Shown here: positions 44,599 through 55,561 of the stretch, one piece after another
Layout of the letters: every line of letters begins with the position of its first letter
Numbering within the stretch: the stretch's first letter is position 1
Assembly (NCBI GenBank): GCA_963922205.1
Contig: CAWUHX010000166.1
Span: 682,001-746,000, forward strand
Length of the DNA stretch: 64,000 nt
Direction of reading: 5' to 3'
Origin: Romanomermis culicivorax
Taxonomy: Eukaryota > Nematoda > Enoplea > Mermithida > Mermithidae
The notes under the pieces: model-generated
What the model was told of the DNA's origin: nothing
The model's database searches: none
Seen by the model: only the letters and a program-made list of their open reading frames with translations
Position numbers and translations under genes: made by a program

Positions 44599-47500
44599 AA
44601 AAGGTTCTATGAAAAAGTTGGTAAATATTTTGTATGAATTTTTAGACTACAACGTGAAACGCATTGTAAGAGTCGGTGAATTAGAACAATGGTTCGCAAC
44701 GAATTTCAGAAGATTTCTGTTGGAATTAACGGAACCGAAAATGGTAGAAATAGGTAAGGTGGCTGAGATGATCAAAACCTTGAAGGATAGTAGGTTTCGA
44801 GGACAGCCAATTATTGGTTTCAACACCGAAAAAGTTATGCAGGAGTATGTGAGCAAAGCTTTTGCAACTTCTGGGGTTGATAACCCAAAAGGGAAGGAGT
44901 TCGCAAGCCTCATTAGCTATTCAATGGTGACTGGAGACACCTTTGTTGTAGATTTTACAACAATCATGCCGACTCTTAGATTCGGACATGCTTCTCGTTG
45001 GATACAACTTGGTTACAGATCTGGTTGCCATTTGGAATGTTAATGGCCCAGGATGAAAGCACCAAGATGTTGATCTAAGGGCTGAGATCAAGCATAGAGT
45101 AATGTCTTCGTATGGCCGTTATTATGACGTAGCCAAGATAGGAGACCAGTTAAATGGAAGGTTTTTGGCAATGTCCAGGAAGTTGGGACTTTGCCCGGAG
45201 ACATTTAAGCTGAAAGGGTTGTTCACGGAGTTGTATCTGGCGGACATTGGTTATTTTCAAATCCATTTCTGTCAGAGAGTGCAACGTGAATGATTCTGTA
45301 GGCAAAATTTAAAGCAGTTTGAAATAAGGTATTCAGCACTGGATGCCTACTACTCATTGTTGGTTTTCCTAGCGTTTTTCCACTATGAGTTAGCTATGGA
45401 AGTCGAGGTCGGATTCCAATACTTTCGGCATGATTTGATGAAAGCGGATCAGATTCAGTTGATGGCCTTCAGACTATATAGATATTTTAACATGATTCAC
45501 GGCGAGAACTTCTCCCAAACCTTTTGTGGAAGCCCAGAAGTGGAAGAGCCGCAATCATTGTGTGTTTACCACGTAATGAGGCACGAGATGTATGCCCGCA
45601 TGGCCGCCCAAATGGAAACCTCATTTAGAGGCTATAGGGAGTACAGCTTCCCTCATTACCAAGCGAATCCAAAGAGAGGGAGAGACATAAGCATCCCTAA
45701 AGGTATTCATCCCGATTATACCGTCAAAGAGAAAAGTAAGAATGTGGATGGTTATGATATGGTAAGTGAGGATGAAGAGTTTGAAGAAGCTTTGTCGGAA
45801 AAGCAGATTAGAAGTCGGATTACGAAAAAGATCGTGGATATGGTTAATCAAGGAAAAGGTTTTAATAAAGTGGATGAACCAGTATCCATGGTTTTATATG
45901 AGAATTTCCTGAGGTATAGGAAGGAAACTCAACAGTTGTTGGAGATAACATCCCTGGAAATTGACTATCATGAGTATGAACCAGTCAACATATCGAATGG
46001 TAAAGACTCGTATGATAGGCAACACTGGAGAATGGATATCTCTCCATATTCTGAAATATTGGTTGAGGACAATTTTAAGAATTTGGAGGCAGTGTGCAAC
46101 AAACTTCCCCTTACTTTTCATTTCTTTTAACCACATTGCAGAGAGGAAGAGGAAGAGTACCTTACCTCTCTCCTTGACCACAACTATTTGAGATCCTTTA
46201 GCCCCGAGGGAAAGGAACAACTCTTGAAGATGTTGTGGAGGGGAGATAGGTATGGGCAGTATTTGTCATTTTTGAATAGTTTACCAGTGACGGAGGTGCA
46301 TACGCCAACCAAGGGCGATGCAATTACTTGCTGGGGAAATTGCTTCGGGTTCATACTGATTCCATTCTGGCCAAAGACGAAATTGTGGGAGCAAAGACTG
46401 GTAAAAAGACGCAAGCATTTGGTGGAGTGCCCGCAGTACAAGACCAATCTGTACTGTTATCAATGATTCTACTTTCGCCAAATTGCTGTCCAATTACCAG
46501 GACTACGATATCCCCTCAATTTGAGCGAAGATACAACGAGGGAAATTAGAAGAAAAGCGTGTTGGCATATCAACCGGAATACGTTCCAGGTTACAAGCCG
46601 CCATTCTATGAGCCGACATTGCCATCTGATGCACCAGGTATCCAGATTACGCATATTGGCGATAAGGTTGTGGTGATGCCGATAGGTAAGCAACCGTCAG
46701 TGCCAGTTACAGGCACTCAGGTAAGCACAACGGCAAATCAGCAATCTGGAGTTGATAAGACTAAGATGGATTAGGTGCAGAGGATGCAGGCTGAGCCTGT
46801 TGCAGGGAAAGCACAGCAACAAGCCATACCTGCAGACCTCAACACCCCCATAGACTTAAATCAGGAAGGAGATGATTTAGAAGTAGATAAGGAGATCACT
46901 GTTGAATCATCGCTACAACCTGATGAAGAGAGGCAGGTAATGTCCATGGTAGACCAGACAGAAAGTTTACTTTCTGGGATGGATGTCAGGGCTGAGCAGA
47001 TGTTGGATGAAAGCAATCTGATAAAGATTGCTGCAAGTCCAATGATAGCAGACATAGAAGCAAGGCTCAGGGAGCAAGCTGAGAAAGAAATCGAGAGACA
47101 AAAGGAGATTTTTGTTAAACAGCTTGCGGAGCAGAAAGCGAGATTAGATGAGCAGCAGAAGCAGCTGGAGCAAGTACTGGCTGGTTTTACGGTATAGCTG
47201 ACGCCTCTGGCAGCGCCTACAGCCGTGCAAACTCCAGTGAAGCCACCTACTGCCTATCATATCTCGAAATTGGCGGCAAAGCCAGCTAGTACGCAGGCTA
47301 GTCAACCTGCGGTCAGCAAGGCTTAGCCAGCAATTCAAGTAGCACCAAGAGATCCTGGAATAGATGGTGGTATACCAGACATTCATACCGCGGATGAAGT
47401 CAGAAAGTTTAGAGAAGCGGGTCCTAAGGAGGACCAGATTAAAAGGTTAGGAAGGAGAAAGTTAGCCCGAAAGGCCAATAGGGCTAAAAAGAAAGACGGG

Positions 47501-48937
47501 GAAGATGTTATTGAAATAAGTGATGATGAAAGAGAGAAGACAGGGAGTTCTGCATCTGTCGACTCGAAATTTGTTGGATCGACGACTTCATTGACCGATT
47601 CAACTAAGTCCAAGACAAGAACTACACCGATGAGCCAGACGCCTGGAACTACAAGTTCTATTAGTCAAGTGCAGTCGAGGGTAGCTTCAGCCAAAATACC
47701 CAGTAAATCGACTGGATCTCAGGTAAGTGCAATGAGGAAAGGTACTTTGGTGAAGCCCATGTCTAAAGTGGAGCGGACTTCTCAGCAGACCCAGAGCAGT
47801 TCCTCTGGCAAAAAAGTTATTTCCAAACCCTCTACGTCGGAACTAACTAAGCTGGTCAAGAGGAGTAGAGATAAAGAAGTAACTTTGGAGTACCTGAGTT
47901 CTGTTTTGAGAGACTACTGGGACGTCCATAAGAAATTTCCAGTTGTGAAAGGAAGGATTGATTTTTCGACACTGGAGGTGATCGAATTTTTCACGCAAGA
48001 TATGGGGGATGATGATAGGAATCAAATCATCTGGGCATTGGTGAATAATGGAGTAGAGGAGCTTTATGAGAACTATGGGGATCACTTTGAAGTTCAAGGT
48101 GGTTTCCTGTATGATCACATAAATGTTCCTGAGCCCATTTGGGAGTATATTTGGCTCAAATTGATGCCCAATTGGTTTCATCATTTTGAAGCGGAGATAG
48201 TGATGGCAGCCATGAGATACTTATGTACCATGGTGTTGCTAAAGTTGGAACAACAACAGTTGGGTCCCAGACACATTGGTGCAGTTGATGCACGAGCCAA
48301 ATCATTTGTGACGGAAAGGTACTATGCAATCTATTTGAGGGGAAGAGGTAGTACTGCATTCAGGGAAGCTTACGCCAACCGAATGCAGGAACACCAACAA
48401 ACTGCAATGGATATGGCAGCAAAGAGGAGGTTGTCTGATATGGTTCAGAGGTTTTCTGGTAAGTTCCAGAAAGCCGAGGATGAGGAGGGCCAACCCTCCA
48501 AGATTCCTATTTTAACAGAAAGGCAACCTAGAGATACTTCCAGGACTAGAAGCCAGCACTCATGACAGTCATCTCACTCCCAGGGTAGGCAACAGCCTGG
48601 AGCGTTTAAATTGCTGTATGCAAGCCAGCAGTTTCAAGGTAGGTCCAGTACCTCAGCTTCTGGAGTATCTTCCATAAGTTCCACTCAGGGCTGGTACCAG
48701 AGGGGAACTGGAGCGGGATATGCCCGAGGCTGGGGCCAGGGATAGGGTCAAGGAAGACGTGTCAGAATGGTGAATCTGCAACCATATAGAGGTCAGGCCA
48801 TGGCTGGGGCCCCCCGTGGGGCCCCACCCCGAGGAGTTTTTGGGGGATTCCTCAGGGATTGTGGAGCTCAGGGTGGTCCCTATCTTCACCGTGGTAGCTT
48901 CCAATACGGCGGTTATGGTGGCCGCAGGCAACAATAA
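44599..48937 (+). pseudogene. ORF3 body of element A: DEDDy exonuclease-like protein with RGG tail
   Basis: Accessory gene downstream of integrase. The acceptor is probably the AG at 44597-44598 (intron about 646 bp), although the phase needs a one-base indel. Regions: N-terminal helices; an exonuclease-like domain with GFNTEK (44816-44833; motif I Asp is Asn here), LVTDLVAIW (motif II Asp at 45018) and RYSALDAYYSLL (motif III, Tyr 45330 and Asp 45342); a charged middle; a coiled coil (about 47050-47190); a Ser/Thr-rich linker; a conserved helical region (about 47880-48360); and a Gly/Arg-rich tail to TAA 48935. Frameshifts near 44950 and 46330 and stops at about 45053, 45291, 46128, 46547, 46772, 47195, 47324 and 48563 break it. 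No signal peptide or transmembrane segment typical of an envelope was seen. Confidence 0.8.
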
Positions 48938-49664
48938 TTTCATTTAGCCCCATCGTTTTTGGACCAAAATTTGTTATTTCGTACAAATTTTATTTCAAAA
49001 AATACAAAAATACAAAAACACAAATAAAATACAAAATACAAAAAAAATATATTGTCTCGTTTTATTGTTGCTTCAAATTTTTTAAATTTTTCACGGTTCC
49101 AGTGATCAAAACCTGCCCAGCAAAAAATTCGTCTTTCCATCCATCTTATTTAGGGCCTGTACTTAGCCCTCATATTTTTCTCGTTAATTTCAGGGCCTGA
49201 AAAAGATGAAGATGTGAAAAATTTTATTTGTGTTTATAAAATTATTTGGTAATCAGGTAATTGAGATATTATATAAAAATATCTTTTATTGTGTAGATTT
49301 GTATTGGATGAAGCAATGTGGTGAGCAGCCGACCATAGAGGAAGCGCACCTGTGGTAGCTCAATCCCTATGTTGTAAAAACCAGTACACAGGAGAAGAGG
49401 AACGGCGGCGCCCAGGATCTAGGCACAGATCAACTTCAAAGTCCAGGCCAAACTAAGTTTGTGATCATACCGGTAGCCTGAAAAGGAGTGCCCTGCCAAA
49501 TGGACTGATCAAAGTCGCCATCACCTGAAGGACTTGGTTGGGGCTGGATCACATTTTGGAGGGGGTAGCCCCAAAAATTTGTTTTCCGAGGGGAAAACTG
49601 TTATGCAGTCGGGGCCTCAGTATGAGACTCAGGCTGCAGAAAGGTTTTCACCTCCCATTGGTCA
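48938..49664 (+). other. 3' untranslated region of element A
   Basis: Begins with an A-rich stretch containing ATACAAAAA repeats that is also recognisable after ORF3 in element B (near 55480). Otherwise no coding content up to the polypurine tract. Confidence 0.55.
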
Positions 49665-49682
49665 GTTTTGAGGGCTGAGGGA
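49665..49682 (+). promoter_or_regulatory. Polypurine tract of element A
   Basis: GAGGGCTGAGGGA lies immediately upstream of the 3' LTR, where plus-strand priming occurs in LTR elements. Confidence 0.65.
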
Positions 49683-50192
49683 TGTTGGGGTTGCCACAGG
49701 TGCATGTGTTCAGCTTCCGGCGTCAGTGCGCAGGCTGAAGGATGCGGCGAAAAGTGGCGGAAAAAGAAAAGAAAATTTACATAGAGATATGTGGCCACTG
49801 TTTCACGTGTTTTTTGTGTTTTTATTCATTCAGAAAATATTAGGGTTTTTATGGAGCATCGCCGCCAACTGCCAATTACTTTATATTATTTTATTACTGT
49901 TTTGGTGTCGCCCGTTGCATTCCCAATATAAGTTGGACTGGTAATTGTTTTGTTTTGTGAGTGTAGTGGAGGCTCTTATAAGATTAGGAGTGGAGACTTG
50001 GGTAGGATCTCCTGAGGTACGTGCCAAGGTGTTCTGCCTGAGGTTTGGTGAAGTACTAGTGTGTATCTGGTGAAACCTGTGAGAGATTTCTTAGTTTATT
50101 GTTTTTGTTAGCCTGTGGTCAGAACTGTTGCAACTTCCTTTGTCTAAACCCTAAGGTCGGTTACATCATCTTCAGCCCACAGCAGCCTAACA
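49683..50192 (+). repeat. 3' LTR of element A
   Basis: 510 bp, same termini as the 5' LTR but without the 15-bp duplication. Roughly 7% divergence from its partner by hand alignment indicates an old insertion. Confidence 0.95.
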
Positions 50193-50196
50193 AGTT

Positions 50197-52850
50197 ACAG
50201 TGTGAACCTCGCCCAATCACCTTTTTTCTTTCTAAGGATAACTTTTTTGAAAAAATTCACCATTTTGAGAATTTGTTCTATGACATTGCTGTTTTGACAC
50301 TTCGCTGTATTCTCACTATTTTGAGTTTATCTGCTGTGTGTTTAGCTGAATAAGGGTGAGACTGTTTCTCCATGACAATTGGGATGCTAAAACCATACAT
50401 TGCTGCTTTTCCACCTTTGATTTGGATTAAGTTGTGTTTGACACTTTGGTGTCACTCGAGAAATTTTGTCTGTTTTGAGACACGATTTCTGAGAGATTCT
50501 ACTTTCTGACTACAGTACCATTGACCTACTACCAGACGAAATTAACCCTCAAAAATTCGTGTCCGAAACGCGTCCAGATTGCATTTGGATGCTTCTTTTT
50601 CGGCAGCACAAAGAAAACTTTGGTCATTTTTAAAAATTGACATTCAAGCAATAACTGTCAATCATATGGATTGTTTAGAATGTGGCAGTAGATGCGCCTT
50701 GTTTTGACCTACAGTATGACAACACTGATTTTTTGTTCCTGGCAAACAATGTATGCTTTTTACAGGAAGGTAAGAAGGAAGCATCGGCAAAATTCTTTGG
50801 TTTTGTGTGACAAAAGCATATGGCCTGTGATTTTGTTGTCGGCAGAGTGTGCTGATCACATTGCATCAGACACATTCTGGATGCGTCCGGCATAGACGAT
50901 CAATTTCGACTGGTTAATGAAGACTTGAAAATTAATAATATCTAAAAATACATGTTTGAAGTTGTTTCGCATGCTGAATATCATGACAGCATTCATTCCA
51001 CATGAAAATCAAATTTTGCATAGTTACATTACTCCAAAGTTTTGAATTTTTACATTTCTTGACATTTTTTGGTCTGTATACGTTTATCGGAATATCAGTT
51101 CAGAAAAGACGGGACTCTGAAGCCAAATGTTCACTGCATGCAAAGGACCATGCTCCATATTCAGATGCTCCATATTCAAATATAAAAAACATTTTGTATT
51201 TCATGTTGAACTGTCGAAATGGAAGTCAAAATAAACCGCAAAAGTTCTCAGGTGGGGCCTATTTGGGGTACCTTTCCATGAGATGTCGCAGAACTTTTTC
51301 TTGATTTATGTGGCCATTAATGTCTGATGACATATTGTGTTAAAATTTCAATCAAATTTACGTACCGTATTTAGAGCTGTAGTTGTCCGCAAGTTGTGAA
51401 AGTGTATACAAAAAAGCTGTTTAATGGCTCTAAATATGCCACTAAGGGAATGCAAGAAACATTGGAAACGTTCAGATTAGAAGAAAGAAAAGAAAAGATG
51501 TGAGTCGAGTCTTCCAGAGGAGTTTCTAACACTGCAACAAGCTGCAAGTTTCTGTTCATGGAAAAAATTTCAGTCGCCTTCCAGAGAGAAACTTGCTACT
51601 ACTAAAGCAGATGATTCAGGTGATTAGTATAAAACGGAAGACATGAATGGCCCAACACTGTATCACCCAGAGAAATTTCTTAGAAGCCTATATATGGTTC
51701 AAAAGTTTTTAATGCATTGCTCTTCTATTTATGTCCATTCCCAATACTTCAGTATCCTTTAATCTGAAACATAAAATTTCAAGAAAAGCTAATTTTTGAA
51801 TTGCAAATCAAATCAAGCTTTGTCAAATGAGGATTGCAAATCAAATTTTATGGACTAAAATAGTTAGCAGTTTTTTGTAGATTTAACCACGTAGCAGTCT
51901 ATGAATTTTTGTCGCTTTTTGTAGGCATTTAGGAGACATCATGAGCAATCCACTGCACAGTTAGGTTATTGGTCTTTTTGAGCTTCAGCAGTGGATATAG
52001 TCATTTTTATGAAAAAACCAGCTTTTTGAGACACGATTTCTGAGAGGTTCTACTTTCCCTATGATAAGTTGAAAATTAATCATACCTCAAAATCATATAT
52101 TTTGGGTAGTTTCGCGCGCTGAGTTTCGTGGTATCATTCGATTTGCTTGTAAACGAAAATTCGCTCCGCTAAAGTATGCCAAAGTTTGAAAATTGATGAC
52201 TTTTTTGCATTTTTCAGTGGTCTTGCTAGCCAAGCGATATTTCGAGATCAGTTTGATCTTATTTTATGAATAAATATTAATTTTATAGAAGAGAAAATAA
52301 GCTCTCTTTTGGTGTATTATTTACAGCAAGTAATTGCATATTACACTTTTGCATAAAGTTTAAAGTGTCAAAAATGAGCCGTCAAAATTGAAAAAATTTC
52401 ATTTATGGGCACTCCCGAGCACTTTCCCATCCGAAGCCGCAGAATTTTATTTCCCTATATTGTAGCCCATCCATTTTTACTATTTTGGTTAAATTTTCAT
52501 CAAAATTTTTGTACCGTTTTGGGAGCTGCACTGCTCTAAAGAAGGCATACTTATGAAAATTTCATAGAAATCATTGTATTTGCCAGATAGCATTTGTCTA
52601 TCCCTTGTGATATATTTGTTACCTATACAGTAGAATTATAAAATAACTAACAGCCTATAGTTTGATGTATTAATTGTTTCACAAGCAAACATTTTACACT
52701 CTGCAAGAAAGTTTGAACAGTCAAAAATTAGAAACAAAACAGCACTCATGCACTTTGAAACCAGGAGAAAAAAGAAAAAGGAAACATTATTCATATATTT
52801 TTTATTGACTTTGTATGGCCACAGTGGCCGTATTCATATATTTTATACAT
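50197..52850. repeat. Repeat-derived region with R2 copies 2 and 3
   Basis: About 50487-51390 and 52027-52530 share order and phrases with the R2 copy at 15292 (GAGACACGATTTCTGAGAG, TTTTGGGAGCTG-like ends). A further fragment lies at about 53705-53775. Small frames inside have no known domain. Confidence 0.45.
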
Positions 52851-52851
52851 T

Positions 52852-53385
52852 TTATACTTCACACAGATAGCTTTCGATAAAACTCATACTTACATTCAGT
52901 TTACTATTTCGTTTGAATATTTTTGCCTGTGTTTTGACTGAATTTATCCAGGCTGAATGGTTTGGTATTTTACCACTTTTTCTTGTTTTATAAATAAAGA
53001 ACTTGGCCATAATCAGTAGTACATTAATTATTTGAAGTTCTAGCGGATCATACCCATTTAATATTCCAAGGATTACATCCACTCGTGAGACTTTTATTGG
53101 TATAAGCATTTTTAGTTTAAGTGAGTCCTCAAACTGCTTCCAAAAGAAGCCATTTGTCTTACATTCAAACAGCGTGTGTAGTATATCATCATTTTGGTTG
53201 TCGTCGCAAAAGTTGCATCTACTTGATTCACTGATTTTATACTTATGCAGTAAATTTTGTGTCACCAAAATATTATGCAGAATTTTGAACTGAAATTGAT
53301 TATATTTATTGCTTAATTCAAGATTATGTAAATTTTTCCAAATCTTCTCAAAGTTTATGAGTTTGGTGGCATTTAGTTTTGACAT
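52852..53385 (-). pseudogene. LINE (non-LTR retrotransposon) ORF2 C-terminal fragment
   Basis: 177 codons with FKILHNILVTQNLL and SRCNFCDDNQNDDILHTLFE then C. The C-x2-C ... H-x4-C arrangement after a W..lH..k.q.fqfkilH region is the zinc-binding C-terminus found after the RT domain in many LINEs. The RT and endonuclease are absent, as expected for a 5'-truncated copy. Its upstream part continues in another frame at 53348-53623. Confidence 0.7.
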
Positions 53386-53623
53386 CCATGCCTGTTGGAG
53401 TTTCCAGCTTTGCCTTTATCATGCACTCTTTGATCTTCTCTAAATCCTTCTTATCCCATACTTGAACTTTAAACTCACATTCACTCTTTGAATTGTAAGT
53501 TTTGACCAATTGTTTCCAATTTTTTGGAATTGAGCTGATTATCTTTGCATAATCAAACCAGGAAATTTTACATCCCTTTATTATCATATCATCATACTTC
53601 TCTAAATTGCCCTTTATCATCAT
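53348..53623 (-). pseudogene. LINE ORF2 fragment upstream of the zinc-binding region
   Basis: Minus-strand frame with ISWFDYAKIISSIPKNWK, a segment typical of the region just upstream of the LINE C-terminal zinc motif. It is out of frame with 52852-53385, implying a frameshift near 53370. A 33-bp direct duplication (TTTATCATCATATCATCATA..) lies at its 5' edge. Confidence 0.55.
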
Positions 53624-53629
53624 ATCATC

Positions 53630-54290
53630 ATACTTCTCTAAATTGCATTCATTTTGTTTTTTTTCTCCTAATAAATTATTAAAAAAAAAATTAGAAGCAA
53701 AAATGAAGAAAAATCCTGCTTAGAGGCACTCCTGAGCACCTTCACCTACCATGCTGCAGAATTTTAGCTTTTTGTTCTTTTATTCATACATTCTACATTA
53801 GCTGTTAAAGCAGCATCGCGATTTGAATACCCTTTGAGAAGCTACAGAGACCCAAAGAAAGCAAAACCCTGAAAATTGCTCAAAAAATCAATAATTTGTT
53901 TTTGCTTTTTTGTGTTTTTATGGAGTAGCTTCATTATATCAATACTGGAACCAGAAAATACAAATTTTCAGACATGTTGTAGAAAAAAGAAGCCACAAAT
54001 TTTCAGACATGTTGTAGAAAAATGGTGATTTATGATTTTAACTGCATTTTCATCTACTGGAAAATGTTGCTCAATCCTGTTGAGGTAGGACAATACAAGC
54101 ATCCCCCGCCCAATCAATTTTCACCAAATTGATTCAAGTCACTGATCTAAAAGGATGATACAAGCCATCACCTAATCAAACCTCACAAAGTCTATGTCAT
54201 TCACCTGAAAAAGAAAAATCGTAAAGCCGGCTGTTGCAAGTCATTTGACGTTTGTCTTGTAATATTTAGGGACATGATCCTTCTTCAAGG
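53630..54290. other. No gene recognised
   Basis: AT-rich sequence with an R2 fragment near 53705-53775 and a short duplicated phrase (TTTTCAGACATGTTGTAGAAAA, at about 53968 and 54000). Confidence 0.35.
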
Positions 54291-54295
54291 CTTGT

Positions 54296-54429
54296 GTTGT
54301 GGGGGTCTCTTTTTAGGGTGTAAGAAAAGATAGAGGCTTCGGGTCTGAACTGACCTGTAAGAGCTAATTCCTTGGCTAAGGCTCCGAGATTGCGCAACAG
54401 TCAGGTTCCCCAGACCTGACCACAACAAA
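54296..54429. repeat. 134-bp unit with inverted TGTTGTGG ... CCACAACA ends
   Basis: Ends TGTTGTGGGGGTCT and AGACCTGACCACAACA are inverted copies. It could be a short LTR (TG...CA), possibly the 3' LTR of element B, or a small palindromic element. No purine-rich tract clearly adjoins it, so its nature is open. Confidence 0.35.
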
Positions 54430-55561
54430 GATAAACTTCTTTGAAATATGGGACCTCACACGGACCCTCGAAGTCTCCTAGAAGAGACAAGGATTCCCCT
54501 CAGGGATAAACTTACTTTCTGGATCCCCGGGTGGGTCTTCCAGAGCTTGCAGTCAGCAAGCTGGCGCCTGGGCCACTGGCCCTTCACTCCAATCGCTCGA
54601 TCGGATCTAAATAACAAATGAATAAATATAGCAATAATTCTGATGAATAATAAAAAGAAAGTGGAATGACCACTAATAAAATTATGCAAATATAAGACGA
54701 AATTGCTGGGAATATTTTTACTGGACGCCAGCTATTATATCAAAAATATAATAAAAAACTATTATAGTGAATGAATGAATTTCACTATCACTTTTTGGTC
54801 TTTCTATGGCGCTCCATTTCTATGCAAATGTTTGCACCGCTGGTCGTCCAATTTGGTGATTTGCATCGTGATTTCCTGAAGCAACTTGCCATCAATCTTT
54901 TGGCGGGGTCACCCCGGCATTAGAAAAATAACTAAAAAGGTCTACCATTCAGCTGACTCCCATTTTCACAGTCTGTCTTGCTCGGACTCCAGTAATAGTC
55001 GTTGGACACAGCCAATACCAAGGACTTCGCCGCAATGGCTGGCAAGTGATGCCCATTTTGACCTCAGCTTTGATGGAATGCCTCCTGCCCTAAGGAGTGT
55101 GCTGTTGACCTCGGCGCCAAATTGTGTCGATTTTGGGTTCGGTTGCACGGTCTGCATGTTGTGGCAAGTTGTGGGTCGTCGGTCTAATCACATGCAAATC
55201 TTTCTCGCATCTCTATATTTTTTCTAAAATAAACTAAAATACGAGATTATATTACAATACAAAAAGATGACGTGGGAATGTACGAGTATCACAAAAATTT
55301 AAATTGCACTAAAAATTGAGCAAGATGTGGCCAAAGATTTGAAAAATATTTTTGCGGTTGCCTTTTAGCACTGGTTTTGTCAAGAAAAGATTTTTTGTTA
55401 GCCAGCAGCACCGAAAATTTAAATAATGTTTTTGGATTTTGTGATTTTTTGATTTTTTTGGATTTTTGTGATTTTATTAGTGTTTTTGTATTTTGTGTTT
55501 TATAAAATTAGTAAAATTATGTGGGAAAAGATAAATTTTTGGGCCACAATTGTGTGGCTTT
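54430..55561. other. 3' region of element B, LTR boundary not found
   Basis: Contains an A-rich stretch on the minus strand matching the 3' UTR of element A near its right end (about 55430-55520). I could not define the LTR of element B here. Small frames on both strands look accidental. Confidence 0.35.

Larger units (their letters stand above)
36085..50192 (+). mobile_element. Element A: 14.1 kb Ty3/Gypsy-type LTR retrotransposon with extra ORF3
   Basis: Two LTRs, a 4-bp target duplication (AGTT at 36081-36084 and 50193-50196), gag, then protease, RT, RNase H and integrase in Ty3/Gypsy order, followed by a large extra gene (ORF3). Gag-pol occupies one frame from 36625 to about 41000, interrupted by six stops. 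A one-base frameshift near 41000 moves it to a second frame, with two more stops to 43289. At 14.1 kb it is far longer than the usual 5-9 kb of the family, mainly because of ORF3. It cannot be autonomous as it stands. Confidence 0.95.

Noticed and set aside
43384-44600. Envelope gene in the pol-ORF3 region
   Set aside because: No signal peptide, furin-like site or transmembrane anchor was seen here or in ORF3; the region instead shows a short exon and intron.
54899-54917. TGGCGGGGTCACCCCGGCA as a primer-binding site for another LTR element
   Set aside because: It is a near-palindrome without an LTR directly upstream on the same strand.
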